Source: CALKZN01 sp964633815 (lineage in GTDB: Bacteria > Pseudomonadota > Gammaproteobacteria > Arenicellales > Arenicellaceae). From it: a stretch of 24,852 bases of DNA. The translations under genes were made by a program, and so were the position numbers. The stretch's first letter is position 1. Each line of letters starts with the position of its first letter. The DNA lies in contig CAZWHW010000024.1 of assembly GCA_964633815.1 (NCBI GenBank), positions 1 to 24,852 on the forward strand, given 5' to 3'. The notes under the pieces are model-generated. The model saw only the letters and a list, made by a program, of their open reading frames with translations. It was not told the DNA's origin and made no database searches. Shown piece after piece: positions 1 through 8,670 of this stretch.

Positions 1-1241
1 TTACGAACTTCAAAAAGTTCTGATGCAGCTTTGTAACGATCCACAGCTAATTGATAACGAATTCCAGACAAATATACTTGTGTAGTTACTGCCATTGATA
101 ACGCTAGACGGCGGGCATCAGCAACATCAATTTGAGCTTCACGAAACTTTCTTTCCGAGTTAGCTTGAAAGATTCCTAGCAAATCCCAAGTAATTCCCCA
201 ACCAGCTACGGTGTATGAGTTATTAACCAAAAATTCGTTATCGTCGTAATTAGCACCCGCGAACAAATTCAAATTTGGGTAATAACGTAAAAGTGCTTTT
301 TTAACATCAAATTCACTGATACGTTTTCGATAATCTTCTTCACGCAATTCAGGACGATTTAATAAAGCTATTCTAGTCAATTCACTATAATCTTGAGAAA
401 TTTGTGCAGGCGCATCCAATACAGTAGGAGCAGCTAGTTGATATTCACTGCCAGGTGCTACGTTAATCAATGCCGCTAAACGCACCTTACTTAAATCAAT
501 TCTTTCTCTGATTTCAATCAATGTATTGATTGTGTTAAGTAAATCACCTTGTGAACGCAATGCATCCGTCGAGTTCTGTACTCCTTTTTGCACCAAACGA
601 CGTGATTCAGCTAACGCTTCCCGAGTTTCAGCTAATAGTGCTTCAACTTTCGGAGACAATGTTTGTGCAATCCAAGCTTTCCAAAACGCATCAATTACAT
701 CTTGAGTGATGTTTTGAACAGTTTTACGACGTCGTTCTTCTGCGATATGAATATTATCGTTATTTTGCTTAGCCGTGTAATAACTGATACCAAAATCTAA
801 TACATTCCATGTTAATGTAAGACTTGCAGTTTCAGTTTCCCTTTCTTGTGACGTAGAGTCTGGCAGTGATTCTTCACCAGTCTCCAAGTTAACACTACTA
901 GCGCCAGGGTCATTACTTCTCTCAGAATATCCAGCATCAGCAACCAAACGTGGCAACAAACCGTGTTTATCAAACTCATATTGACGAACGGCGACTGCAG
1001 CTTCCATTTTTTTCAAACGATGATCGAGGTTATAACTCAATGATCGAGCAATAGCTTCACCCAAAGTCATCGCATTCGTCACTGGTTCTTGGCCAACAAA
1101 AAGACTGCCTAAGTCTGACTCAACTCGAGTTTTCCGATCATCTATATTAAATTTTTCTGTGCTCGTGGCACATCCAACAATAGTCACCAACAACCCTGTG
1201 GTCACTAGAATTTTTAGTGACTTATTAAATACTACATTCAT
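1..1241 (-). CDS. TolC-type outer-membrane efflux lipoprotein, 3' end cut off by window edge
   Basis: The minus strand reads open from an ATG at 1241 to the window edge, giving 413 codons. The N-terminus is a lipoprotein signal: a short basic start, a hydrophobic stretch and a lipobox ending IVGC, with Cys24 as the predicted lipidated residue. The rest is long amphipathic helices with TolC/OprM-type landmarks: an early LGEAIARSLSYN segment, a paired helical region, then a second-half copy with LTRIALLNRPELREEDYRK and a YYPNLNLFAG strand. TolC-family outer-membrane factors form trimeric channels that serve periplasmic adaptors and inner-membrane pumps or type I secretion systems. The adaptor and pump would lie beyond the window edge if this is an efflux operon. 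The Shine-Dalgarno is weak (GGGTG). Family confidence is high; the substrate is unknown. Confidence 0.85.
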   Translation of the reverse strand, partial: MNVVFNKSLKILVTTGLLVTIVGCATSTEKFNIDDRKTRVESDLGSLFVGQEPVTNAMTLGEAIARSLSYNLDHRLKKMEAAVAVRQYEFDKHGLLPRLVADAGYSERSNDPGASSVNLETGEESLPDSTSQERETETASLTLTWNVLDFGISYYTAKQNNDNIHIAEERRRKTVQNITQDVIDAFWKAWIAQTLSPKVEALLAETREALAESRRLVQKGVQNSTDALRSQGDLLNTINTLIEIRERIDLSKVRLAALINVAPGSEYQLAAPTVLDAPAQISQDYSELTRIALLNRPELREEDYRKRISEFDVKKALLRYYPNLNLFAGANYDDNEFLVNNSYTVAGWGITWDLLGIFQANSERKFREAQIDVADARRLALSMAVTTQVYLSGIRYQLAVDRYKAASELFEVR

Positions 1242-1784
1242 TATTTACACCCAAAAACTTTATATTTATTTAATATCTTTTTATTCCAAAATTCCAAACA
1301 ATATAAAAACAGCCAAGAATTTTATTTCGGAGTATTCTATCAACTATGATTTTCATTTGTGTTAAATATTGTCAAAACTAAAATATCAACTCCCATAAAA
1401 GTTTGATTTTTTAAAACAATCATTCCACACCGATAAATAAACCAAACATTCCCACGCAGGAAATCTACACTAATTATTTACCTATATCCAAACTTATCTA
1501 ATTATTCTAACTAGTAATATTTCGACACTTTAAATCTTAAAAAAATTAAATTTATAGAATATTCAATAACTTAGTGGATTTATAGTGTTTTTTTTACGAA
1601 GCCGACAGGCTATACATTTCAAAAAATTAATCTTTTTGAAGATGCTCTATTTTAAATTTATTAATATCCAATAACAATAATTCTCGATTAGCATCCTAAT
1701 AATATTCAATTTATCTACAAATTTTCGCTATTTAACATTAAAAGGTAGCTATCTATAAATTAAATGTGATGTTCTTTGTCGGCA
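1242..1784. other. AT-rich intergenic region upstream of the TolC-like gene
   Basis: There is no convincing gene on either strand. The stretch is very AT-rich and separates the end of the glycine-rich gene from the start of the TolC-like gene, both on the minus strand, so it should hold the TolC-like promoter. I could not pick out a clear promoter or terminator. A small 68-codon open frame here (1159-1365, plus) starts inside the TolC-like gene on the other strand and has no coding character. Confidence 0.5.
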
Positions 1785-2783
1785 TTACGCACATGAAATC
1801 TGTACGCTTCCATCGCCAGGGCCAGGTGCAACAGCACCAGAACCACCTGCAAGTAAACTTGTCCCTGCGCCGCCGCCGCCGCCACCACCGCCGAATGAAC
1901 TATTTCCTCCCGAAATAGTAGTGTCGCCTTGTCCCCCAGAACCACCTGCAAAACCGCCGCCGCCGCCACCACCAGCGCCTGCGTTCGGGCCAGCAGCACT
2001 AAATCCAGTTCCATCACCACCATTTGGACCACCTGCTGCACCTGGCGCGCCAGCAACAGCCCCAACTGGCGCCGTAGCCCCACCACCAAACTCACTTCCT
2101 CCAACACCACCAACAGCAGGGCTTGCACCAGCACCCGCACCACCACCACCGCCACCGCCGCCTGCAGCAACAATGATGGAACCAAAACTGGAAGCACCAC
2201 CACCGCCGCCGCCGACACCAGCGAAGAAATTACCTCCCTCAGTCGTTCCGCCCGTTCCTCCAGAGCCATTACCAGCTCCCCCAGAACCTTGTCCGGTCTG
2301 CACTGCGGGAGCAGCATTAGTACCAGGAGTATTTGTTACAGCATCATCACCTTGTTGGCCTACGGTCACAGCAAAAGTATCACCCCCGATAACTGAAACA
2401 ATAGCTGTCACCATAGAGGCTAAACCACCAGCTCCTCCTGTACCTGCACCATTACCGTCAGACCCGTCACCGCCTGAACCCCCAATTGCAATTACTTGAA
2501 TACTTGTGACTCCCGCAGGCACTACAAAGGTGCCAGAGCTAGTAAATGTCTCACCACCAAAGATAGCAGCACACTCGGGATTAGGAGCATTAGAAGACGT
2601 TGCAGCTATTGATGTTTGCGCATGGCTTGGAAGTGAAACGGCTGTGATGACAGGTGCAACCCATGCTGCTCCAGCAACTTTTAATAAATTTCGACGTTTA
2701 TTCTCTGAAACATTAACTTCATTCGATTCCAATTCTGAAACATTAGTGTTTGTTTCATCTTTATCTACATTTGAATTAGTCAT
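1785..2783 (-). CDS. Tat-type secreted glycine-rich protein
   Basis: This 332-aa protein starts at an ATG preceded by a strong AAGGAG site. An acidic, Asn-rich leader is followed by a twin-arginine signal (KRRNLLK, Arg30-Arg31), a hydrophobic segment and a likely cleavage after SHA (residues 53-55). The mature part opens with a strand-rich module (ETFTSSGTFVVPAGVTSIQV) of the kind that precedes glycine-rich domains in many secreted and phage-tail proteins. It then turns into Gly/Ala/Ser repeats with runs of eight glycines. Such regions are thought to pack as polyglycine II helices. The only two cysteines of the whole protein sit at the two ends of the mature chain (PEC near residue 71 and the C-terminal ISCA), which suggests one disulfide closing the domain. 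Local GC is far above that of the neighbours because of GGN codons. The role is unknown; a surface or matrix protein is plausible. Confidence 0.85.
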   Translation of the reverse strand: MTNSNVDKDETNTNVSELESNEVNVSENKRRNLLKVAGAAWVAPVITAVSLPSHAQTSIAATSSNAPNPECAAIFGGETFTSSGTFVVPAGVTSIQVIAIGGSGGDGSDGNGAGTGGAGGLASMVTAIVSVIGGDTFAVTVGQQGDDAVTNTPGTNAAPAVQTGQGSGGAGNGSGGTGGTTEGGNFFAGVGGGGGGASSFGSIIVAAGGGGGGGGAGAGASPAVGGVGGSEFGGGATAPVGAVAGAPGAAGGPNGGDGTGFSAAGPNAGAGGGGGGGFAGGSGGQGDTTISGGNSSFGGGGGGGGAGTSLLAGGSGAVAPGPGDGSVQISCA

Positions 2784-3156
2784 CGAAGCTCCTTTATTAT
2801 AAGTTGTATATATTCTTTAACTGATTCTCGCTAGTAATCAACTATAATTAATTAATATAATTAGCACGGAATTAATTTATACAAATTAATAATTGCATCA
2901 AGCAACATAGTCAATCTTGTAAATTTAATGTTGACACTTTTTTACATTCAATACCCGCTGAGCTATTGTCAAGCTGAGCTATTGTCAAATTGAAGATATA
3001 TTGCATCAACGAGAAATTGATGAAGTACAAAAGGCATTAACTTTTCTGTCATTAGGCTAGCTATTTTTTTCAATATATTCAAACGTTAAAGCATCTCCTT
3101 TATTAGCACATCATTTCAAATCTGCTAGCGTTTGTTTTTGTATTAACGATTCAGTT
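2784..3156. other. Intergenic region with a tandem repeat and a possible coding remnant
   Basis: This holds the promoter side of the glycine-rich gene, a perfect 16-bp tandem repeat (2957-2988) and, directly after it on the plus strand, a short open stretch to a TAG at 3060 (2989-3060). That stretch reads like the C-terminal end of a helical protein (EDILHQREIDEVQKALTF). It has no start and no upstream frame. I see nothing else. Confidence 0.4.
2957..2988. repeat. Perfect 16-bp tandem repeat (two copies)
   Basis: The unit GCTGAGCTATTGTCAA occurs twice head to tail with no spacer, at 2957-2972 and 2973-2988. It lies in non-coding DNA next to pseudogene-like material, so a slippage duplication in a decaying region is the simplest reading. 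Confidence 0.9.
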
Positions 3157-3533
3157 TTACATTCTTTGTTTAGAAGCTTTACGATAATTAAATGGGCGCA
3201 TACCAGTATGTTTAAGAAAAGTGCGGTTGAAGTTTGAAATATTGCTAAAACCGGACTCAAAGCAAATATCAGTTATGCCTCAAGTCCGTTTGCCGCAGCA
3301 ATCGCTTAGAAAGCCATAAGCGCAGTAAAATCAGGTGGTCAGTATAGGTGTTGCCCGTTTGTTGTTTAAAGAATCGAGAAAATTTACTATTTGACATGCC
3401 AACTAGATCAGCGACTTCAGATATTTAATTAGAATTGACACCCTAAAAGAACAATTTTTCCTTCAAGGTAAGCACCGTGAAGAGCTAATACAATCTCATC
3501 TGAATATTTGCCGAGCCCCCTATTTATTTTCAT
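3157..3533 (-). pseudogene. AraC-family transcriptional regulator, broken C-terminal DNA-binding domain
   Basis: Both helix-turn-helix halves of an AraC/XylS domain are legible on the minus strand, but not in one frame. The first half, around 3300-3420, reads ISEVADLVGMSNSKFSRFFK then QQTGNTYTDHL. The second half, ending at the TAA at 3157-3159, reads DICFESGFSNISNFNRTF then LKHTGMRPFNYRK, the classic AraC end motif. A frameshift near 3275-3300 separates them, and a TAA sits just before ISEV. An ATG at 3533 opens a frame that resembles the linker before the domain but also stops early. The N-terminal effector domain is absent. The gene lies downstream of fadA on the same strand and may once have been a local regulator; that is inference. 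Confidence 0.85.
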
Positions 3534-3583
3534 TATTTCATTTATCCCTCATCCTGATTTAGATATAAAAATAAGATAACATG

Positions 3584-3617
3584 AAAAAAAACCAATTTAT
3601 TACCAATTAATTTGGTT
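3584..3617 (-). terminator. Probable terminator of the fad operon
   Basis: Read on the minus strand, AACCAA pairs with TTGGTT (arms at 3612-3617 and 3590-3595), extended by weak A-T pairs, and is followed by a run of eight T. It lies 18 bp after the fadA stop. The stem is AT-rich and imperfect, so confidence is moderate. Confidence 0.5.
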
Positions 3618-3634
3618 CATTCTGATTTATTTAG

Positions 3635-4828
3635 TTAACTGATATTTTCAACTATCATCGCAAAACCCATTCCAGTACCAATACACATGGTCACCATGCC
3701 ATATTTACCTGAATTTTGTTGCAAGCCATTCATCATCGTTGCTGTTCTAATCGCTCCTGTTGCACCCAATGGGTGACCAAGCGCAATTGCTCCGCCCCAT
3801 GGATTGACTTTCTCCATATCTAAATCTAATTCACGAATAACTGCTAAAGACTGCGCTGCGAAAGCTTCATTAAGTTCAATCCAATCCAAGTCAGACTGCT
3901 TGATTCCCGCTAGCTTCAAACATTGTGGAATTGCTTCTTTAGGACCAATTCCCATCAATTCAGGTTCAACACCTGCCACTGAGGACGTAATGAATTTACC
4001 AATCGGTTCCAAATTATATTCTTTGAGTATTTTTTCACTCACTAACAAAACCGCGCCCGCACCATCTGACATCTGCGATGAATTAGCCGCAGTCACAGAA
4101 CCATCCGCCTGAAACACCGTTCTCAAACCACCTAACACTTCAACAGTTGACGCACGAGGACCTTCATCGTTTTCAACAAGCTTAGACAAGGTTTCTAATT
4201 GCAAATTACCTTCATTCAGACGAGTAGCGCTAACTTCATAAGGCGTAATTTCCGCAGCAAATTTACCACTTTTGGTTGCCTCAATGGCACGGCGATGCGA
4301 TTCAACAGCAAATGCATCTTGGTCTTCACGGCTAACTTGCCATTTTTCGGCAACTTTTTCAGCGGTGATGCCCATACCATAAGCGATAGCCATATTTTCT
4401 TCTTGATACACAGCAGGATTCAATGAGACCTTATTCCCCATCATTGGCACCATTGACATCGATTCGGTACCCGCAGCAATCATCACATCACATTCTCCCA
4501 AGCGAATCCGATCAGCTGCCATCGCCACAGCCTGAGAGCCCGAGGAGCAAAAGCGGTTGATAGTGATGCCTGGCACATTATCAGGGAAACCTGCTAACAA
4601 CACGCCAATGCGGGCAATATTCATACCTTGCTCTGCTTCAGGCATGGCACAGCCAACAATCACGTCATCAATGTTTTTGCGTAATTCAGGAGCATCCTCG
4701 GTCACCGACTTCAAGCAGTGCGCTAATAAATCATCTGGTCGAACATTTTGAAATACACCGCGATATTTACCTACTGGAGTTCTGGTTGCTTTGACGATAT
4801 ATGCTTCTTGTAATTGTTTTTGAGTCAT
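3635..4828 (-). CDS. fadA: Acetyl-CoA C-acyltransferase (3-ketoacyl-CoA thiolase)
   Basis: This 397-aa thiolase cleaves 3-ketoacyl-CoA with CoA to acetyl-CoA and a shortened acyl-CoA, the last step of the beta-oxidation cycle. All active-site elements are visible: the nucleophile Cys94 in NRFCSSGSQA, His352 in ALGHPLGATGA, and the acid/base Cys382 in CIGTGMG. The length is normal for the degradative thiolase family. The ATG at 4828 follows an AAGGTG site and lies 51 bp after the dehydrogenase/hydratase gene, so the two are almost certainly cotranscribed and supply the last three steps of the cycle. With a FadN-type rather than FadB-type partner, a stable FadBA-like complex cannot be assumed. 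Confidence 0.95.
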   Translation of the reverse strand: MTQKQLQEAYIVKATRTPVGKYRGVFQNVRPDDLLAHCLKSVTEDAPELRKNIDDVIVGCAMPEAEQGMNIARIGVLLAGFPDNVPGITINRFCSSGSQAVAMAADRIRLGECDVMIAAGTESMSMVPMMGNKVSLNPAVYQEENMAIAYGMGITAEKVAEKWQVSREDQDAFAVESHRRAIEATKSGKFAAEITPYEVSATRLNEGNLQLETLSKLVENDEGPRASTVEVLGGLRTVFQADGSVTAANSSQMSDGAGAVLLVSEKILKEYNLEPIGKFITSSVAGVEPELMGIGPKEAIPQCLKLAGIKQSDLDWIELNEAFAAQSLAVIRELDLDMEKVNPWGGAIALGHPLGATGAIRTATMMNGLQQNSGKYGMVTMCIGTGMGFAMIVENIS

Positions 4829-4879
4829 TTTAATTCACCTTAATTTGTTCTTATTGCATTGATTTGGGCTTGCTTGATA

Positions 4880-7249
4880 TCAATTTCTAAGCGGTTTACC
4901 CGTTTTCATGGTGTGCAAAATACGTTCTTTGGTTTTATCTGTTTCAATTAACTCAAAAAACAAATCTCTTTCCAGCTTAAGCAGCCACTCTTGTGGCACA
5001 TAGGTGTTTTGTTCGACATCGCCACCAGTTAGCACTGTTGCGACTTTTTCTGCGATCAAATAGTCATGCTCTGAAATAAAATGCCCTTCAAGCATGTTGA
5101 CTACTTTCATCATTAAATTAGCGCGACCTTGTTTGCCCGCGACACGAATCTTTTCATCTGAGTTCTCAGGGCCTTGACCAGCAGCTGACATAGCTAGAAC
5201 TTGCTGCTTGGCAACAAACAATAATTCATGTGCATTCGGCAAAATAATATCGCTCTCAGTTAACAAACCTAGTTGTTTGGCTTCTAAAGCACTACTAGAT
5301 GCTTTCGCCAACGCAATCGTCTCAAAGGGTTTGGCTAAATATTGCGTTAAATCACCAGTCAAACTCGCATCAGCCGCTCTAGATGCTCGAAGAGCAAATT
5401 CTCTTGTCCCAGAACCTGCAGGCAACAAACCCACTCCAGCCTCAACTAAACCAATATACGATTCTTGCGCAGCAACGGTTCTTTGCGCCAACATTTGAAA
5501 TTCACAACCGCCGCCGAAGGCAAAGCCTTGCAAAGCAACAACAGTTGGCACATGACAATATTTAAGCGTCATAGTTGAACGCTGAAAATTAGCGATATAT
5601 TCTTTTACCTGATCTTTGTGCCCTGCCTGATAAAGCTCCATTGCATCTTTTAGATTGGCACCCACACTAAAGGGAGCCTCAGGTCGCCACAAGACTAAAC
5701 CGGCATGATTTTTCTCCGCTATCTCACACGCTTTCATTGTCCCCAATAACACTTCATCGCCAAGCGTGCCCATTCTGGTTTTCGCTGTGAGCACAGCAAC
5801 ATCATCACCCACATCCCACATGCGGACCGAATCATTCTCAAAAATTGTTTTCCCTAATGCATAGGCGTCATTTGGTGTGACATTCTCCCTCACAATTTGA
5901 CGTTGATACACCGGATGCTTCGATAATGGCTGAAAAGCTTTTTTATTTGGCGAGAATGATCCTTCGGTTGCGTGAATATCATTAATATCTGCAAGCCATT
6001 CTGGCAAGTCTTGATCAGACAATAACTCCTTGGCCGCAATCGCTTCTTGCAACTCTGACACAAGCTGCTTGATGCCAATTGCTTGCATGACTTCGAATGG
6101 ACCTTGCTCCCAACCAAATCCCCAGCGCAAAGCAAAATCAACATCACGAGCAGATTCAGCTATATCTTCAAGTGTGCATAGACAATAGTGAAACAAATTC
6201 AATAAAATCAGGCGGGTAAAATTAGCTTGATCTGTGTCTGCCTGTTTTAGAGAATTCATCCGTTTTTTCCAATCGGGCGCTTTTAGAATGCTTAGCAAAT
6301 CAGCATCAACTTCACCACTAGAATCCACATAATCACCCACTGCAGGGCTATATACTTGCTTGCCTTTATTAATATAAACCCCTTTACGAGTCTTAGCACC
6401 CAAAGCACCTTGCTCAATCATGGTTTGTATATAATTAGGCACGGCATAAACCTCTGACCAACTATCTTCAACCAACTGCTCTTTCATGGTGTTTACCACA
6501 TGCGCCATCGTGTCTAGCCCCACCACATCAGCGGTTCGAAACGTGCCAGATTTAGGTCTACCTAAGGGTTTGGCTGTGATTTTATCGACCACATCAAACG
6601 GAATATTTAGTTTTTCTGCATAGTGCATAACAGCTAATAAACTAAATACTCCAATGCGATTACCAATAAAGTTTGGCGTATCTTTGGCAATGACGACGCC
6701 TTTACCTAGTTCTTTGACACAAAATCCCTCTAAAGCTGTGGTGACATCTTCTTCAGTATATTGACAAGGAATTAACTCCAATAAATGCATATATCTTGGT
6801 GGATTGAAAAAATGCATGCCGATAAACCGAGACTGTAATCGTTTATCCAACACAGTCACTAATTCGTTAACACTCAAGCCAGACGTGTTCGAGGCCAGAA
6901 TGACATCATCAGACAAATGTGGTTCGATACGATCATATAAGTCTTTTTTCCATTCCATGCGTTCGGCAATCGCTTCGATAATCAAATCACAACTTTCTAG
7001 TTCCGCTAAATCATCTTCATAATTCGCTGGCCTGATTAATTGCGCGAGTGATGATACTGCTAAAGGCGCTGGCTTTTGTTTACGAAACGCTTTAATTGCA
7101 TTTTTAGCAATGGATGATTTATCACCCTCTTTGGCTGCCAAATCAAACAAAACAACTCTGACTCCGCAATTAACCAGATGAGCCGCAATCTGCGCGCCCA
7201 TGACACCTGCTCCTAAAACGGCAACTTTCTTAATAATCATTTTCGACAT
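4880..7249 (-). CDS. FadN-type 3-hydroxyacyl-CoA dehydrogenase / enoyl-CoA hydratase
   Basis: This 789-aa bifunctional beta-oxidation enzyme hydrates enoyl-CoA and oxidises 3-hydroxyacyl-CoA with NAD. The order is dehydrogenase first, hydratase last: a Rossmann GAGVMG at residues 13-18, the dehydrogenase His146 in GMHFFNPP, a C-terminal dehydrogenase region to about 390, then a crotonase fold from about 480. Both crotonase glutamates are present: Glu583 in GGGCEFQ and Glu603 in LVEAGVG, with a plausible oxyanion region at SVGANLKD. E. coli FadB and FadJ have the opposite domain order. This layout and length match FadN of Bacillus subtilis, which is also encoded beside a thiolase. The start at 7249 has a poor ribosome site; an ATG three codons in is possible. 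It is the first gene of the operon with fadA. Confidence 0.93.
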   Translation of the reverse strand: MSKMIIKKVAVLGAGVMGAQIAAHLVNCGVRVVLFDLAAKEGDKSSIAKNAIKAFRKQKPAPLAVSSLAQLIRPANYEDDLAELESCDLIIEAIAERMEWKKDLYDRIEPHLSDDVILASNTSGLSVNELVTVLDKRLQSRFIGMHFFNPPRYMHLLELIPCQYTEEDVTTALEGFCVKELGKGVVIAKDTPNFIGNRIGVFSLLAVMHYAEKLNIPFDVVDKITAKPLGRPKSGTFRTADVVGLDTMAHVVNTMKEQLVEDSWSEVYAVPNYIQTMIEQGALGAKTRKGVYINKGKQVYSPAVGDYVDSSGEVDADLLSILKAPDWKKRMNSLKQADTDQANFTRLILLNLFHYCLCTLEDIAESARDVDFALRWGFGWEQGPFEVMQAIGIKQLVSELQEAIAAKELLSDQDLPEWLADINDIHATEGSFSPNKKAFQPLSKHPVYQRQIVRENVTPNDAYALGKTIFENDSVRMWDVGDDVAVLTAKTRMGTLGDEVLLGTMKACEIAEKNHAGLVLWRPEAPFSVGANLKDAMELYQAGHKDQVKEYIANFQRSTMTLKYCHVPTVVALQGFAFGGGCEFQMLAQRTVAAQESYIGLVEAGVGLLPAGSGTREFALRASRAADASLTGDLTQYLAKPFETIALAKASSSALEAKQLGLLTESDIILPNAHELLFVAKQQVLAMSAAGQGPENSDEKIRVAGKQGRANLMMKVVNMLEGHFISEHDYLIAEKVATVLTGGDVEQNTYVPQEWLLKLERDLFFELIETDKTKERILHTMKTGKPLRN

Positions 7250-7313
7250 ATTTGTTTTCTTTAATAGTTGTTTTTATTGATAAATTGCAATACTAAATGC
7301 TAGCAGTCTAGCA

Positions 7314-7344
7314 ATTTCGCAAGTGATAGACGAAATACTATAAT
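7314..7344 (+). promoter_or_regulatory. Candidate promoter with overlapping inverted repeat, upstream of the 7468 operon
   Basis: In the divergent fad/7468 intergenic region, TTCGCA (7316-7321), a 17-bp spacer and a perfect TATAAT (7339-7344) form a plausible sigma-70 promoter pointing to the plus-strand operon. An inverted repeat, ATTTCG at 7314-7319 and CGAAAT at 7331-7336 with 11 bp between, covers the -35 and spacer like an operator. A second, weaker candidate is TTTACG-16-TATACT at 7359-7386. Confidence 0.4.
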
Positions 7345-7467
7345 GAGTTTTAATATTTTTTACGATTAGTCTTAATAATTTATACTATCATGCTGATCTA
7401 TAACTTATAAAATTAGACAAAAAATCATTGGATTGCACTATTAATAACAAATTTCCAGGAGACTCAC

Positions 7468-8643
7468 ATGAATAACACGTTCAAATATCTTGATAAAGCC
7501 ATTGGCCAAATTCGCGAATTAGGTTTAATGCCAGACCAAGCGGCTGAAGCTCCTGTTGTCAGTTTATTAGAACAACTCACCGAAGTTGACGAAGATAAAG
7601 TCATCGCTATTACTCGCACTCTAACGCAAGCTTCTACCTTTAATGAAATTGTTCGTGAACAAGTAGTACAAATGAGTATTGGTGATCGTTATGAAGAAAT
7701 CACACAATCATTTAATAGCATTCGTGATGATGCAAAATCAATGGTCAAACAAGTCGAAGATGGCAAAGTAGATAGCTTTGAACGCATTAGCAATGTCTGG
7801 ATGAAAGTTACTCGTGGTGATATCGCTAGTCGTTTTGAAAAAATTAAAGACACTTATTTAGATGTTGCAGAAAGCTCGCGTGACCAAATCGAACGCGAAC
7901 GCGTCATCATGGAAGCTTATCTGGACTTCCGCGGCGCCATCAAAGAATCAGAAATTTTTGCACTAGATATTCTCAAGAAAACTGAAAGCACTTGGGAAAA
8001 AGCCAAAGAAACACTTGCAAGCGCGAATGACACACTCAACGCCTTTTCTATTGAAGACATGACTGCACGTGCCAAATTAGAGCTCGCACGTGATGAAAAA
8101 GTCCGTGAATTGCAAGCTGCTGAAAACCGTTATCAGGTTGCCAAAGATATTTCTGATAATTTAACTGTCAGTTATAATACTTCTGAAGTCATTATGGCAC
8201 GCCTGAATCAAACCACGTCCGCCAAGCAACGAGTTTACCAACAAGCCATCACATTCTTTGGCACCAATGAGTCAGTGTTAACCGCATTAACCGCTTCTTT
8301 CTCTGGTTTGTTTGGCTTACATGAAAGCACCAAAACGTTAGAAGCTATGAAAGAAGGAGTTTCTAAAAGCATCGAAGATCTAGCGGATATTGGTGGTAAA
8401 GTTCAAGAGGCTGCAATCAAAGCGGGCTATGGACCAACAATTCGAGCTGACTCAGTGAAAATGTTGGTAGAATCGGTCGTTAATTTCCAAGAACGCTCTC
8501 GCGACATTATTCAAGAAATGCGTACCCTTTCTACCCAAAATGCTACTGAAATTCGTGAAGCCGTTGAAGATGGTAAGCAACGTCTAGTCAAAATCATCCA
8601 GCGTGGTGGCTCTTTGCCATTAAATTATTCTGTAGAGTCATAA
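7468..8643 (+). CDS. Uncharacterised helical protein, first gene of the coiled-coil/DUF6384 operon
   Basis: This 391-aa protein has no signal peptide and no clear membrane segment. It is almost wholly helical: highly charged, few prolines, and long heptad-like stretches around residues 115-250 (for example ESSRDQIERERVIMEAYLDF and KLELARDEKVRELQAAENRY). A moderately hydrophobic patch (ALTASFSGLFGL, about 270-281) could touch a membrane or partner. I recall similar proteins sitting before DUF6384 genes and carrying vague names such as cell surface protein, but I cannot verify that and see no export signal. The start is well supported by CCAGGAGA five bases before the ATG. The next gene begins 27 bp after the stop, so cotranscription is likely. 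Function unknown. Confidence 0.85.
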   Translation: MNNTFKYLDKAIGQIRELGLMPDQAAEAPVVSLLEQLTEVDEDKVIAITRTLTQASTFNEIVREQVVQMSIGDRYEEITQSFNSIRDDAKSMVKQVEDGKVDSFERISNVWMKVTRGDIASRFEKIKDTYLDVAESSRDQIERERVIMEAYLDFRGAIKESEIFALDILKKTESTWEKAKETLASANDTLNAFSIEDMTARAKLELARDEKVRELQAAENRYQVAKDISDNLTVSYNTSEVIMARLNQTTSAKQRVYQQAITFFGTNESVLTALTASFSGLFGLHESTKTLEAMKEGVSKSIEDLADIGGKVQEAAIKAGYGPTIRADSVKMLVESVVNFQERSRDIIQEMRTLSTQNATEIREAVEDGKQRLVKIIQRGGSLPLNYSVES

Positions 8644-8670
8644 TTTGTTTCGCTAAGGGGATTTTAGCCA

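Noticed and set aside
1585..1612. Possible terminator near a T-run and an AGCC/GGCT inverted repeat
   Set aside because: The stem is only four pairs and no T-run follows it on either strand in the needed position.
1760..2499. Long open frames overlapping the glycine-rich gene (Val/Leu-rich at 1760-2317 minus; Pro-rich at 1921-2499 plus; Thr/Ser-rich at 1929-2396 plus)
   Set aside because: They are frame shadows of GGN glycine codons, which suppress stops in all frames. Only the 1785-2783 frame has a signal peptide and a strong ribosome site.
5890..6147. 85-codon minus-strand frame inside the dehydrogenase/hydratase gene
   Set aside because: It is an overlapping frame of a gene whose domains are complete; no start signal and no recognisable motif.
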